Assembly: GCF_013255915.1 (NCBI RefSeq)
Contig: NZ_CP053896.1
Span: 1,674,001-1,738,000 of the forward strand
Length of the DNA stretch: 64,000 nucleotides
Reading direction: 5' to 3'
Origin: Providencia rettgeri
GTDB taxonomy: Bacteria > Pseudomonadota > Gammaproteobacteria > Enterobacterales > Enterobacteriaceae
Positions 8,890 to 18,347 of the stretch are shown here, piece by piece. A program made the translations under genes and the position numbers. Under the pieces are notes generated by a model. That model saw nothing but the letters and a program-made list of their open reading frames with translations. It was not told where the DNA came from and did no database searches. Position 1 is the first letter of the stretch, and each line of letters begins with the position of its first letter.

Positions 8890-9807
8890 TTAGAATAAAT
8901 ATTGGTATATCAAATAAGCTGCGAGTTTGGCGGTATGGTTGTCAATATCAAATTCAGGATTACATTCTGCGATATCAAAAACCGCAATTTTTTGGCTGCT
9001 CTTGATAATGGCAAACAATTCATCAAAAATTTCAGTAGAAATGCCTTTTGGCGCTGGTGCACTAACGCCCGGTGCAATAGCAGCAGAAAAGACATCTAAA
9101 TCAACGGTGACATATAAATATTCTACTTCGTCAATAAATTTTTTAATTTTTTCAATCGCTTGAGGCAGCTTGGAATAAGCGAGTTCTTTATCGCGGATAT
9201 ATTGGCAACCTAGCGTATCTGCGGTATCGAATAATACTTTTGTATTGCCATGATCTGCGATGCCTAAACATAAATATTTGAAAGAGCGTTGGTGTTGCTG
9301 GCACAACATGGCTGATTGTAAAAATGGAGTGCCAGAAGTGGCGACAGGGGCTTCACGCAAATCAAAATGTGCATCAAAGTTAATAATACCAATCGTTTTA
9401 CCCGCTTGATGTTGTTCAACGTAGTCAAACAGGCCCTGGAAGCTCGCAAATGCAACTTCATGACCGCCGCCAAGGACAATCGGTTTTTGGTTATCAGCGA
9501 GGAGGGCGATAAGTTGGTCGGATAAACGGCGTTGTGCTGCTTCTAAATTGCCATCATCACAGCGAATTGTACCGACATCTTTGATTGCAAGTGGTTGATG
9601 AATAGGCAAACCAGCCAGTTGATGACGAATTGCATCAGGGCCTGCTTTTGCACCTTGGCGGCCTTTATTGCGTCGAACGCCCTCATCAGAAGCAAAACCA
9701 ATTAATGCAAACTTGGCAGGTGTGTGTTTATTAATGACTTGGTGGATGCGCAAATGTTCTTGTGTTTCACCATCTGTGCGCCCTTGCCATTGGAAAGGTT
9801 GTGTCAT
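8890..9807 (-). CDS. hutG: Formimidoylglutamase
   Basis: HutG hydrolyses N-formimidoyl-L-glutamate to glutamate and formamide, the last step of histidine breakdown. This 305-residue member of the arginase/ureohydrolase family has the binuclear manganese motifs GGGHE (113-117), NFDAHFD (143-149) and DLDVF (236-240). The ASDEGVRRNKGRQGA segment near residues 39-53 is typical of formimidoylglutamases rather than arginases. A ribosome binding site (GGAG) precedes ATG 9807. The other hut genes (hutH, hutU, hutI) are not in the window. The regulator ends 2 bp upstream, so the two are co-transcribed. Confidence 0.88.
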   Translation of the reverse strand: MTQPFQWQGRTDGETQEHLRIHQVINKHTPAKFALIGFASDEGVRRNKGRQGAKAGPDAIRHQLAGLPIHQPLAIKDVGTIRCDDGNLEAAQRRLSDQLIALLADNQKPIVLGGGHEVAFASFQGLFDYVEQHQAGKTIGIINFDAHFDLREAPVATSGTPFLQSAMLCQQHQRSFKYLCLGIADHGNTKVLFDTADTLGCQYIRDKELAYSKLPQAIEKIKKFIDEVEYLYVTVDLDVFSAAIAPGVSAPAPKGISTEIFDELFAIIKSSQKIAVFDIAECNPEFDIDNHTAKLAAYLIYQYLF

Positions 9808-9809
9808 AG

Positions 9810-10541
9810 TTACTCCAAGTTAATTAATTTAGTGATGTTATGCGCTGTTTGGCAGGTGTGCGTGATAAATTCATCCACGCGATGTGTAGAGCGAAATTCA
9901 GGTGCCATAACTGAAACGACAGCTAACACATCATTACCTTTGAAAATCGGTGCAGAAACACCCAGTACGCCTTCATCGATTTCACTCACAGACATGCCGT
10001 AACCTTGTTTGCGTATCTGTTGTAAATCTTGTTGTAGCTTTATTTTTTGTTGTTCAGTGGTTAACTGCTTTGTATGAGCTTCAAGTACTTGGTTTTGATA
10101 GAGTTCATGACGAAAAGCTAACAATGTTTTCGCACTTGCTCCTTTAACTAAAGTATTGCCCCGGCCAATAATAAAAGAGCAGCGCAGCGCTTGTTCACTC
10201 TCAATCATGTCGACACAAATGGTCTCTCGTAAATTTGAGGTGATAATCGCCACGGTTTCTTGGGTTTTTTTCGCTAAAGTTTGCAGTTCTTGTTTAGACG
10301 CGCTCATCAATAAACTGTGGTGATAGTATTTTTCTTGATTTTTGATACTCTGCGAGCCAACACAGTATGTTCCATATTGTTTTGCGTGAGATACAAATTC
10401 CCAATCTATGAGAATTGTTAGTAAACGATAGACGGTTGATAATGGGATCTCTAACGCTGATGAGATAGACTGTGGCGTCACTGGAGATGCGCAAGTTGTG
10501 ATGTAAGACAAGATGTCTAAGGTTCTATTTATACTGTTCAT
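9810..10541 (-). CDS. IclR-family transcriptional regulator
   Basis: A 243-residue regulator with an N-terminal winged helix (about residues 5-65; recognition region PQSISSALEIPLSTVYRLLT) and a C-terminal IclR effector domain (about 75-240, including GYGMSVSEIDEGVLGVSAPI). AGGAG precedes ATG 10541. It ends 2 bp before hutG, so it probably controls hutG and perhaps gltS. Usual hut repressors (HutC) are GntR-type, so this is a different control module. A perfect 31-bp palindrome upstream is its likely operator. The effector is unknown; a histidine-pathway intermediate is an inference. Confidence 0.85.
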   Translation of the reverse strand: MNSINRTLDILSYITTCASPVTPQSISSALEIPLSTVYRLLTILIDWEFVSHAKQYGTYCVGSQSIKNQEKYYHHSLLMSASKQELQTLAKKTQETVAIITSNLRETICVDMIESEQALRCSFIIGRGNTLVKGASAKTLLAFRHELYQNQVLEAHTKQLTTEQQKIKLQQDLQQIRKQGYGMSVSEIDEGVLGVSAPIFKGNDVLAVVSVMAPEFRSTHRVDEFITHTCQTAHNITKLINLE

Positions 10542-10587
10542 GGCATCTCCTTTTTTTCGAACTTATCAGTAAATTTTTTTCGTCTCA

Positions 10588-10618
10588 AATATAATTCTCA
10601 TATTATGAGAATTATATT
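10588..10618. promoter_or_regulatory. 31-bp perfect palindrome, probable IclR-regulator operator
   Basis: Two 15-bp arms (10588-10602 and 10604-10618; core TTCTCATA and TATGAGAA) are exact inverted repeats around a single central T. The site lies 46 bp upstream of the IclR-family gene, between it and divergent trmN6. A further half-site TATGAGAA lies at 10657-10664. IclR proteins bind palindromes of this kind; the pairing is inferred from position. Confidence 0.7.
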
Positions 10619-10699
10619 GTAGCAAATAGGTTAAATTATGACTTTTATTTGCTTAGTATGAGAATGTTCGAACAAGTATTAGCCAATTAGAGTGTTTGC

Positions 10700-11434
10700 A
10701 TGTGTAAGCAAAAAAAGAATTACCGTAAAGGCGGTTTTACGTTTAAACAGTTTTTTGTGGCTCATGACCGATGTGCGATGAAAGTGGGGACGGATGGTGT
10801 GCTATTGGGGGCTTGGGCTCCTGTAGACGGTGTTCAGTCTGTATTGGATATTGGTAGCGGTAGTGGGCTAATAGCATTGATGCTAGCACAAAGAAATGCA
10901 ATGTTATGTGTTGATGCCGTCGAGTTAGATAGTGACGCGGCAGTGCAAGCACAAGAAAATTTTATTGAATCCCCATGGGCGGATCGTTTACATGTCATCA
11001 ATCAAGACATTGTGAGTTACAGCCAGTTGTCATCGGTTCAATATGATTTGATTGTTAGTAACCCACCTTACTTTGAACCTGCGGTTGCGTGTCGGGATGA
11101 AAAACGAGACCAAGCGAGATATACCGCGACATTAACTCATGATGTATTACTCGAAAGTGCAAAATCCTGTCTTACATCTCATGGACTATTTTGTTTAGTG
11201 CTGCCCTATGAAGTTGGTGAAAAAATACAGAAGATGGCTGAGAATTCAGGTTGGTTTACCGCTTTTCGCGTCAATGTTAGTGATAAACCTACAACGGTCT
11301 ACCATCGCATGCTATTGGGTATTCAACTGCAAGAGATACAAACACAAGTAATATCGCTGGCACTCAAAGATGAAAAGGGTGAGTATACCGATGAATTTCG
11401 TAAACTAATTCAGCCATTTTATGTGAAATATTAA
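10700..11434 (+). CDS. trmN6: tRNA1(Val) (adenine(37)-N6)-methyltransferase TrmN6
   Basis: TrmN6 (YfiC) methylates N6 of adenine-37 in valine tRNA1, using S-adenosylmethionine. The 244-residue protein has GFTFKQFFVAHDRCAMKVGT near the N-terminus, an SAM-binding LDIGSGSGLIALMLAQ (residues about 50-65), and the catalytic NPPY motif of N6-adenine methyltransferases in IVSNPPYFEP. Length equals the E. coli protein (245). Its convergent neighbour is nadB, as in E. coli. Confidence 0.95.
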   Translation: MCKQKKNYRKGGFTFKQFFVAHDRCAMKVGTDGVLLGAWAPVDGVQSVLDIGSGSGLIALMLAQRNAMLCVDAVELDSDAAVQAQENFIESPWADRLHVINQDIVSYSQLSSVQYDLIVSNPPYFEPAVACRDEKRDQARYTATLTHDVLLESAKSCLTSHGLFCLVLPYEVGEKIQKMAENSGWFTAFRVNVSDKPTTVYHRMLLGIQLQEIQTQVISLALKDEKGEYTDEFRKLIQPFYVKY

Positions 11435-11435
11435 A

Positions 11436-11453
11436 GCCGGCTCAAAGGCCGGC
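11436..11453. terminator. GC-rich hairpin between trmN6 and nadB
   Basis: GCCGGC and GCCGGC form a 6-bp stem directly after the trmN6 stop, between two converging genes. There is no T-tract, so termination is plausible but not certain. Confidence 0.4.
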
Positions 11454-11464
11454 CCTAGCTCACG

Positions 11465-13072
11465 TTATTCAGGTTTTAAAATAGTGGGGCCTGAATTAGG
11501 AAGTGGTTCTGGGTAATCCAAGGTGTAATGTAACCCACGGCTTTCTTTGCGTTCTAATGCACAACTAACCATTAATTCAGCGACTTGAACTAGGTTACGT
11601 AATTCAAGTAAGTTATTTGAAATGCGGAAATTTGCATAGTAGTCGTGAATTTCTTGCTGCAATAGATGGATGCGACGCAGTGCGCGCTCAAGCCGTTTTG
11701 TGGTTCTCACAATTCCCATGTAATCCCACATAAATAGGCGTAATTCATGCCAGTTATGTTGAATAACAACCTGTTCATCTGAGTTATGCACTCGGCTTTC
11801 ATCCCATTCAGATAAATAGGGAATTTCGTCGATCTGTTTGATCGTTTTATTAATATTTTCAGCCGCCGCCCAGCCGTATACCAAGCATTCTAATAGTGAA
11901 TTGGATGCCATACGGTTTGCACCATGTAAGCCGGTGTAGCTCACTTCACCAATTGCATAGAGATTCGTGATATCAGTCATACCCGTTTCATCTACAATAA
12001 CGCCACCACATGTATAATGGGCTGCAGGAACGATAGGAATAGGTTCTTTGGTCAGATCGAGCCCTAACGTCATCAATTTTGCATAAATAGTCGGGAAATG
12101 GTTTTTAACGAAATCGCTAGGCTTATGGCTAATGTCCAAATACATGCAATCAGCACCAAGGCGTTTCATTTCATGGTCAATAGCTCGTGCAACAACATCG
12201 CGAGGAGCAAGTTCACCACGATCGTCGTGATCTGGCATAAATCGGCTACCATCAGGACGCTTGAGGTAAGCTCCCTCACCACGTAATGCCTCAGTTAATA
12301 AAAAATTACGTGCTTGTGGGTGAAATAAACACGTTGGGTGGAATTGATTAAATTCAAGGTTAGCAACACGGCAGCCAGCCCGCCACGCCATTGCGATACC
12401 ATCACCAGAAGAAATATCAGGGTTAGTGGTATATTGATAAACTTTAGCCGCGCCGCCCGTTGCTAGAACAATCGTTTTCGCTCGAATGGTTTCAACTTGC
12501 TCTTTTTGGCGGTTCCATACGTAAGCGCCTAAAATTCGTGGCGATTCAGCCTCATTAGAAAGGATAAGGTCGACGGCATTATAGCGTTCTTTAATATGAA
12601 TGTTTGGGTGGGCAAAAGCGAGGTCAACTAACGTGGTTTCAACTTCTTTTCCTGTGGCATCAGCATGATGGAGGATCCGCCGATGACTATGGCCACCTTC
12701 ACGGGTTAAATGATACTGTGTTTCACCGCTTTCGGTAATTTCAGTATCGAATAAAACACCTTGGTCGATAAGCCATTGCACGCAATGTTTCGCATTGGAG
12801 GCAATAAACTCAACAGCTTCTTTCTGGCAGATACCTGCACCAGCAATTAGCGTATCTTCTACATGGGATTCGATGCTGTCAGTGTCATCAAAAACGGCGG
12901 CAATACCACCTTGTGCGTAATATGATGCCCCTTCGCTGAGGCTGCTTTTACTGAGAATGGTCACTTGATGAAAAGGGGCGAGCCGTAAGGCAGCTGAAAG
13001 TCCTGCGACACCACTCCCAATGATTAAAATATCAGTGTAATGCTGTGTGGATTCGTTCATAAGTGTTTGCAT
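11465..13072 (-). CDS. nadB: L-aspartate oxidase
   Basis: NadB oxidises L-aspartate to iminoaspartate with FAD, the first step of de novo NAD synthesis. The 535-residue protein has the FAD dinucleotide fold [19 protein letters not shown] near the N-terminus, the family stretch [14 protein letters not shown], the substrate-binding loop with HPTC ([11 protein letters not shown]), and a C-terminal helical domain. It diverges from the rpoE operon as in E. coli. No strong ribosome binding site precedes either ATG 13072 or the in-frame ATG at 13060; the second would start [17 protein letters not shown], closer to the E. coli N-terminus. Confidence 0.97.
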   Translation of the reverse strand: MQTLMNESTQHYTDILIIGSGVAGLSAALRLAPFHQVTILSKSSLSEGASYYAQGGIAAVFDDTDSIESHVEDTLIAGAGICQKEAVEFIASNAKHCVQWLIDQGVLFDTEITESGETQYHLTREGGHSHRRILHHADATGKEVETTLVDLAFAHPNIHIKERYNAVDLILSNEAESPRILGAYVWNRQKEQVETIRAKTIVLATGGAAKVYQYTTNPDISSGDGIAMAWRAGCRVANLEFNQFHPTCLFHPQARNFLLTEALRGEGAYLKRPDGSRFMPDHDDRGELAPRDVVARAIDHEMKRLGADCMYLDISHKPSDFVKNHFPTIYAKLMTLGLDLTKEPIPIVPAAHYTCGGVIVDETGMTDITNLYAIGEVSYTGLHGANRMASNSLLECLVYGWAAAENINKTIKQIDEIPYLSEWDESRVHNSDEQVVIQHNWHELRLFMWDYMGIVRTTKRLERALRRIHLLQQEIHDYYANFRISNNLLELRNLVQVAELMVSCALERKESRGLHYTLDYPEPLPNSGPTILKPE

Positions 13073-13350
13073 GTATATAATAGTATGTATTGAGTTTTTT
13101 ATGTTAGCCTATCGAGTGTCCTATTGCTATTAGTGGATGGCTGTTAAGGCACAGTATATTGACCTAGCGCTATTTACGTATTCAAATGCTTTTAGTGTGA
13201 TAGCTATCGCATTCGCGCCTAAAATCTGTATGCTGTCTTATAGGCCTGAAAGAATATTATAGGCAGTTGTTTTAATAAGGATCTTTAAGATCGTCTCAGT
13301 AATTTTTTTATCGGTTTTGTAAATTTTTGACTATTTTTTTAGATTAAATT

Positions 13351-13377
13351 GAACTTCAACGAGTTCTACTACTCAAA
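13351..13377 (+). promoter_or_regulatory. Possible sigma-E promoter of the rpoE operon
   Basis: GAACTT at 13351-13356 resembles the sigma-E -35 element (GGAACTT), and TCAAA at 13373-13377, 16 bp on, the -10 (TCnAA). rpoE is autoregulated in E. coli. The match is incomplete at both elements, so confidence is moderate. Confidence 0.45.
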
Positions 13378-13404
13378 GTAGTGCTTGCTTTAGGAAGGGA
13401 GAAC

Positions 13405-13458
13405 ATGATCAAGTTAACATATTATCGGCCTGAATTCGGGAGATACTTCCTGGAATGA
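13405..13458 (+). CDS. rseD: Leader ORF translationally coupled to rpoE (RseD-like)
   Basis: A 17-codon ORF, MIKLTYYRPEFGRYFLE, begins at ATG 13405 after a strong AGGAAGGGAG ribosome binding site. Its TGA stop (13456-13458) overlaps the rpoE ATG (13455). rpoE itself has a poor ribosome binding site, so ribosomes finishing the leader probably restart on rpoE. E. coli has a leader ORF upstream of rpoE, named rseD, with translational coupling. The name is by position and role; the length differs from what I recall for E. coli. Confidence 0.65.
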   Translation: MIKLTYYRPEFGRYFLE

Positions 13459-14033
13459 GCGAGCAACTGACCGACCAGATTTTGGTTGAAAAGGTACAAA
13501 AAGGCGATCAACAAGCTTTCAACTTATTGGTGATAAAATATCAGCATAAAGTCGCAAGCTTAGTATCCCGCTATGTACCGCAAGCGGATGTGCCTGACGT
13601 CGCGCAGGAGTCATTTATAAAAGCTTATCGCGCCATTGGTTCGTTTCGTGGTGACAGCGCATTTTATACTTGGCTTTATCGGATTGCGGTAAATACAGCT
13701 AAAAATTATTTAGTTGCCCAAGATAGACGCCCACCTGCGTCGGACTTGGAAGCGAGTGATGCAGAAAACTTTGAAACCGCTGGTGCCTTAAAAGAAATTT
13801 CGAACCCAGAGAACTTAATGTTGTCTGATGAATTAAAGAAAGTTGTTTTCCGGACCATCGAATCGCTGCCAGAAGATCTTAGAATGGCAATTACTCTCCG
13901 CGAGTTAGATGGTTTGAGCTATGAAGAAATCGCAGAAATAATGGATTGCCCAGTTGGCACCGTACGTTCTCGTATTTTTAGGGCAAGGGAAGCGATTGAT
14001 AATAAAGTTCAGCCTCTGATTCAACAGTATTAA
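13455..14033 (+). CDS. rpoE: RNA polymerase sigma factor RpoE (sigma-E)
   Basis: Sigma-E directs the envelope-stress regulon. The 192-residue group 4 (ECF) sigma factor has region 2 (FNLLVIKYQHKVASLVSRYV through GDSAFYTWLYRIAVNTAKN) and region 4 with its helix-turn-helix (LDGLSYEEIAEIMDCPVGTV). It begins MSEQLTDQ, as in E. coli. It is first of rpoE-rseA-rseB-rseC and overlaps the leader ORF by 4 bp. RseA holds it at the membrane until proteolysis releases it. Confidence 0.98.
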   Translation: MSEQLTDQILVEKVQKGDQQAFNLLVIKYQHKVASLVSRYVPQADVPDVAQESFIKAYRAIGSFRGDSAFYTWLYRIAVNTAKNYLVAQDRRPPASDLEASDAENFETAGALKEISNPENLMLSDELKKVVFRTIESLPEDLRMAITLRELDGLSYEEIAEIMDCPVGTVRSRIFRAREAIDNKVQPLIQQY

Positions 14034-14091
14034 TCTGTTAAATCAGTCAATTAAATATAATTGTGATGCAATTAACTGAAGGTAATTGGGC

Positions 14092-14715
14092 ATGCAAAGA
14101 GAGAAACTTTCCGCAATGATGGATGGCGAAGTACTAGACTTAGAACTGGTCAACGCTATTTCACGTGATTCAACGTTAAAACAACGTTGGGAGAGCTATC
14201 ATCTTATTCGTGATACTCTGCGTAACGATACTAATGAAGTCATGCACTTCGATATTGCAAGTAAAGTTGCGGCAGCATTAGAGAATGAAGCTGTGCGTAT
14301 TAATCCTCAGGTAGTTGTCGAATCGCAGCCAGAGCCTGCGACTTGGGGGGCTTTCCCATTCTGGGGTAAAATTCGTCCTTGGGCGAGCCAGCTGACTCAA
14401 ATTGGTGTTGCAGCTTGTGTGTCTTTGGCGGTTATTGTTGGGGTTCAACAATACAACCAAAGTAATACCGTTGACTCACCGGTTGATGAGCCAATGTTTA
14501 ATACTATTCCTGTTGGCAGCGGGGCGCCAGTTAGCTTAAATATCTCAGATAATCAATTATTTGGTAATGAGCAGCAAATTCAACAAGTTGAGCAACAAAA
14601 TCAACGTATTAATGCGATGCTGCAACAGTATGAAATTGAAAGACGCTCGATGCTTAACCAGCAATATCAAGAGTCTGTAAAACCTGCGTCTTCAGCAGGA
14701 GTTAAATTGCAATAA
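14092..14715 (+). CDS. rseA: Anti-sigma-E factor RseA
   Basis: RseA is a single-span inner-membrane protein whose cytoplasmic domain binds sigma-E; DegS and RseP cleave it under envelope stress. The start MQREKLSAMMDGE at 14092 (GAAGG upstream) gives 207 residues. An in-frame TTG at 14086 would add two residues but is not needed. A membrane span lies near residues 105-120 (GVAACVSLAVIVGVQ). The periplasmic part is Gln-rich. The end AGVKLQ resembles the C-terminal region of enterobacterial RseA. Confidence 0.95.
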   Translation: MQREKLSAMMDGEVLDLELVNAISRDSTLKQRWESYHLIRDTLRNDTNEVMHFDIASKVAAALENEAVRINPQVVVESQPEPATWGAFPFWGKIRPWASQLTQIGVAACVSLAVIVGVQQYNQSNTVDSPVDEPMFNTIPVGSGAPVSLNISDNQLFGNEQQIQQVEQQNQRINAMLQQYEIERRSMLNQQYQESVKPASSAGVKLQ

Positions 14716-15665
14716 TGAACAAATGGTTATCCGTCATCTGCCTGACGGGCAGCCTGATTATTTCTAATCAAGCTTCGGCATCTGAACTAGATGCCGATGT
14801 TCTTTTTAAAGAAATGGGAAATGCTGCCCAGAACCTCTCTTACGAAATGTCTTATATGACATTCAGTCCGCAATCAATAACACCTGTACGTTACCGTCAT
14901 GCCATCATTAATGGTGAACCTGTTTCACAAATGATCCAAATGGATTCATCGCGTCGTGAAATTGTTCAAAAAGGCAATAGCATCAGTTACTTTGAACCTG
15001 GTTTTGATGCATTCAGCTTAAATGGTAAATATATAGTTGATAATTTACCATCAGTAGTTTTTGCCAATTATCAACAGATTAAACCTTATTATAATTTTAT
15101 TGATGCAGGGCGGACCCACATTGGCGATAGGCCAGCATTAGTAATTCGCATAATATCGAAAGACAATTCTCGGTTTAACTATGTAGTATTGATCGATGAA
15201 GAAACGAAATTGCCATTACGTATCGACCTTCTCGATAATAATAGCCAAACATTAGAACAATTTCGTGTGATCTCGACGGTGCTAGATAGCCAAACAGTTC
15301 AGGATTCATTACTTGCGTTAAGTAAGGTGAATATGCCGCCATTATTGATTTCCCCTAAAAATGGAAATCCTTCCTTTAAGTGGCAAGTTGGCATGTTACC
15401 ACCTGGTTTTGAAGAAATATCCCGTTCTTCGCGAAAATTAGCTGAAGATGATGTGGTAGAAACCGCAATGTTTAGTGATGGTTTATTTACCTTTTCTGTA
15501 AATGTGACAAAATCGACTAAAGGCCCGTTACTCGATCAACCGCTTCAAAATGGGCGTCGAACTATTTACACAATGACGCAAAAGCAAAATGTCATCACTA
15601 TCATTGGTGAATTACCATTAGCAACAGCACAAGTGGTAGCAGGTAGTATTCAGTTTCGGGAGTAA
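14715..15665 (+). CDS. rseB: Sigma-E regulatory protein RseB
   Basis: RseB is a periplasmic protein that binds RseA and shields it from DegS, releasing it when it senses mislocalised lipopolysaccharide. It has 316 residues with an N-terminal signal peptide (hydrophobic core WLSVICLTGSLIIS, likely cleavage after ASA). A MucB/RseB large lipid-binding domain and a smaller C-terminal domain follow. Its ATG overlaps the rseA stop by one base, showing translational coupling. Confidence 0.96.
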   Translation: MNKWLSVICLTGSLIISNQASASELDADVLFKEMGNAAQNLSYEMSYMTFSPQSITPVRYRHAIINGEPVSQMIQMDSSRREIVQKGNSISYFEPGFDAFSLNGKYIVDNLPSVVFANYQQIKPYYNFIDAGRTHIGDRPALVIRIISKDNSRFNYVVLIDEETKLPLRIDLLDNNSQTLEQFRVISTVLDSQTVQDSLLALSKVNMPPLLISPKNGNPSFKWQVGMLPPGFEEISRSSRKLAEDDVVETAMFSDGLFTFSVNVTKSTKGPLLDQPLQNGRRTIYTMTQKQNVITIIGELPLATAQVVAGSIQFRE

Positions 15666-15668
15666 ATT

Positions 15669-16133
15669 ATGGTAAAAGAGTGGGCAACAGTAGTCCGTTG
15701 GCAAAACGGTAGGGCTTTATTGCGCTATGGTTCTTCATCCGGCTGTGGTAGTTGCGGTGCTCGTAAAACCTGTGGTTCTTATGCTTTAAGTAAAATAGGG
15801 CCAAATACGGAACATGAATTAGAAATCGCAATTGAACAACCGCTAGTTGAAGGGCAGAAAATTGAAGTGGGCATCCCTGAGGGGAGTTTAATTCGCTCAG
15901 CGCTGTTAGTTTACTTAACACCCATTTTGGGGTTGTTTATTTTTGCAGGCTTAGCGCAGGCGTTTGATTTTGAGCAGTTCTGGATAGCGATTTCAGGTGT
16001 AATTGGTGGTATTATTGGTTTTTATGTTGCGCGTAGGCTAGCGTCAAATTTGCGCGATGATGAAGCTTTTCAACCTGTTGTTTTACAAATAGGGTTGCCT
16101 CCGAGCGAGCTTTCAGTACAAATTAATTGCTAA
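15669..16133 (+). CDS. rseC: SoxR-reducing system protein RseC
   Basis: RseC is an inner-membrane protein linked to reduction of the SoxR iron-sulfur cluster and to the rse operon. The 154-residue protein has an N-terminal Cys-rich motif (SGCGSCGARKTCGSYAL, residues about 29-45) and two adjacent membrane spans near residues 78-118 (LLVYLTPILGLFIFAGLAQA, then the IAISGVIGGIIGFYV span). It starts 3 bp after the rseB stop. Confidence 0.95.
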   Translation: MVKEWATVVRWQNGRALLRYGSSSGCGSCGARKTCGSYALSKIGPNTEHELEIAIEQPLVEGQKIEVGIPEGSLIRSALLVYLTPILGLFIFAGLAQAFDFEQFWIAISGVIGGIIGFYVARRLASNLRDDEAFQPVVLQIGLPPSELSVQINC

Positions 16134-16178
16134 ATTTCAATATGTTGAGTTAGAAGGTTAATTTGATATTATTAATAG

Positions 16179-16206
16179 AAAGGGGAACATATGTTTCCCT
16201 TTTTTG
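16179..16206 (+). terminator. Terminator of the rpoE-rseABC operon
   Basis: AAAGGGgAACAT and ATGTTtCCCTTT form a near-perfect hairpin followed by TTTT, 46 bp after the rseC stop. Confidence 0.8.
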
Positions 16207-16530
16207 TGGATTAGAATTAATTAACATACAAATAGTATTATGGCTAATAAAGTCATTAACATATTTTGTCTGTTTTGAGTTAGAAATTACAATAGATTGA
16301 TTATGGCTATAAGCGTGGTTGATGTGGTTTGTATTAATGATGAATTATGACGACTAACCTATTAACCTGATGCAGGTTTACAGTTGTTTTACATTGAATC
16401 TTTGTGTTAGCGGGTTCTTATATGTAAAATGCTGCTAATTAACAATCTTGTGATAATCATAGCATTTTAGTTTTGTCGCGATACTTGCACAAAGCTGATT
16501 TTGTAAGGCAATTTAAAAGAAGATATTACC
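16207..16530. other. Non-coding gap upstream of lepA
   Basis: About 320 bp of AT-rich sequence with no supported gene. It must hold the lepA-lepB promoter. A small inverted repeat, AACCTG-ATG-CAGGTT, occurs near 16365-16380. No motif was strong enough to assign to a known regulator. Confidence 0.4.
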
Positions 16531-18330
16531 TTGAAAATCAATAATATAAGAAATTTTTCCATCATTGCTCATATCGACCATGGTAAGTCGACCTTGTCAG
16601 ATCGCATTATTCAAATTTGTGGTGGCTTAACCGACCGCGAAATGGCGGCACAAGTTTTAGACTCGATGGACTTAGAGCGTGAGCGTGGGATCACTATTAA
16701 AGCACAGAGCGTGACGCTTGATTATAAGGCGTCAGATGGTGAAACTTACCAATTAAACTTCATTGACACCCCGGGTCACGTTGACTTCTCTTATGAAGTA
16801 TCTCGTTCATTAGCCGCCTGTGAAGGTGCTTTGCTGGTGGTTGATGCAGGGCAAGGTGTTGAGGCTCAAACCTTGGCAAACTGCTATACCGCTATCGAAA
16901 TGGATTTAGAAGTGGTTCCGGTTTTAAATAAAATTGATTTACCCGCTGCAGATCCTGAGCGTGTTGCTGATGAAATAGAAGATATTGTTGGCCTTGACGC
17001 GCATGATGCAGTTCGCTGCTCTGCAAAAACAGGTATTGGTGTTCAAGATGTGATTGAACGCCTTGTTAAAGAGATCCCACCTCCGATTGGGGATGCGGAT
17101 GCGCCTTTGCAAGCACTTATTATTGACTCGTGGTTTGATAACTATTTAGGCGTTGTTTCATTGATTCGTATTAAAAACGGAACATTGAGAAAAGGCGATA
17201 AAATTAAAGTGATGAGCACCGGGCAAGTATATAATGCAGATCGCCTCGGTATTTTCACACCTAAGCAAATCGACCGTGATGTTTTGAGTTGCGGTGAAGT
17301 GGGCTGGTTAGTTTGTGCAATTAAAGACATCACTGGTGCCCCAGTTGGGGATACGCTAACAGGGGCTCGTAATCCAGCAGATAAAGCATTACCTGGTTTT
17401 AAAAAGGTTAAACCACAGGTTTACGCTGGTTTATTCCCAGTCAGTTCTGATGACTATGAATCATTCCGTGATGCACTAGGTAAGTTAAGTCTAAATGACG
17501 CGTCTTTATTTTATGAGCCAGAAACTTCTACTGCGCTAGGTTTCGGTTTCCGTTGTGGTTTCCTTGGCTTACTGCACATGGAAATCATTCAAGAACGTTT
17601 AGAACGTGAATATGACCTTGATTTGATTACCACTGCGCCAACTGTAGTGTATGAAGTGCAGCAGACCAATGGTGATATCGTGTATGTTGATAGCCCATCA
17701 AAGCTACCGGCATTGAACAATATTGAAGAATTACGCGAACCAATCGCAGAGTGTCATATGCTGATGCCTAAAGAATATTTAGGTAACGTTATTACACTTT
17801 GTATTGAGAAACGTGGCGTTCAGACCAATATGGTCTATCATGGTAATCAAGTATCGTTGACTTATGAAATCCCAATGGCAGAAGTGGTATTGGATTTCTT
17901 CGACCGCTTAAAATCAACGTCTCGTGGGTATGCATCTTTAGATTATGCATTTAAACGTTTCCAAGCATCAGACATGGTGCGTGTTGATGTTCTTATCAAC
18001 AATGAGCGTGTAGATGCTTTGGCCTTGATCACTCACCGTGCGAATTCTCAATATCGCGGCCGTGAACTGGTTGAAAAAATGAAAGAGTTGATCCCGCGTC
18101 AGCAGTTCGATATTGCGATTCAAGCTGCGATCGGTAACCACATTATTGCTCGTTCTACAGTTAAACAACTGCGTAAAAACGTACTTGCCAAGTGTTATGG
18201 CGGTGACGTTAGCCGTAAGAAAAAACTGTTACAGAAGCAAAAGGATGGTAAGAAACGCATGAAGCAAGTTGGTAACGTTGAGCTACCACAAGAAGCGTTC
18301 CTTGCTATATTGCATGTTGGTAAAGACTAA
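16531..18330 (+). CDS. lepA: Elongation factor 4 (LepA)
   Basis: LepA (EF4) is a ribosome-associated GTPase affecting elongation and initiation. The 599-residue length equals E. coli LepA. G motifs are AHIDHGKST (G1), DTPGHVDF (G3) and NKIDLP (G4); the C-terminal LepA domain includes [18 protein letters not shown]. The start is TTG at 16531: no ATG precedes [15 protein letters not shown] in this frame, and the homologous N-terminus begins here. lepB follows after 17 bp, an operon conserved in enterobacteria. Confidence 0.98.
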   Translation: MKINNIRNFSIIAHIDHGKSTLSDRIIQICGGLTDREMAAQVLDSMDLERERGITIKAQSVTLDYKASDGETYQLNFIDTPGHVDFSYEVSRSLAACEGALLVVDAGQGVEAQTLANCYTAIEMDLEVVPVLNKIDLPAADPERVADEIEDIVGLDAHDAVRCSAKTGIGVQDVIERLVKEIPPPIGDADAPLQALIIDSWFDNYLGVVSLIRIKNGTLRKGDKIKVMSTGQVYNADRLGIFTPKQIDRDVLSCGEVGWLVCAIKDITGAPVGDTLTGARNPADKALPGFKKVKPQVYAGLFPVSSDDYESFRDALGKLSLNDASLFYEPETSTALGFGFRCGFLGLLHMEIIQERLEREYDLDLITTAPTVVYEVQQTNGDIVYVDSPSKLPALNNIEELREPIAECHMLMPKEYLGNVITLCIEKRGVQTNMVYHGNQVSLTYEIPMAEVVLDFFDRLKSTSRGYASLDYAFKRFQASDMVRVDVLINNERVDALALITHRANSQYRGRELVEKMKELIPRQQFDIAIQAAIGNHIIARSTVKQLRKNVLAKCYGGDVSRKKKLLQKQKDGKKRMKQVGNVELPQEAFLAILHVGKD

Positions 18331-18347
18331 GTTTACAAGGAGTCTCA

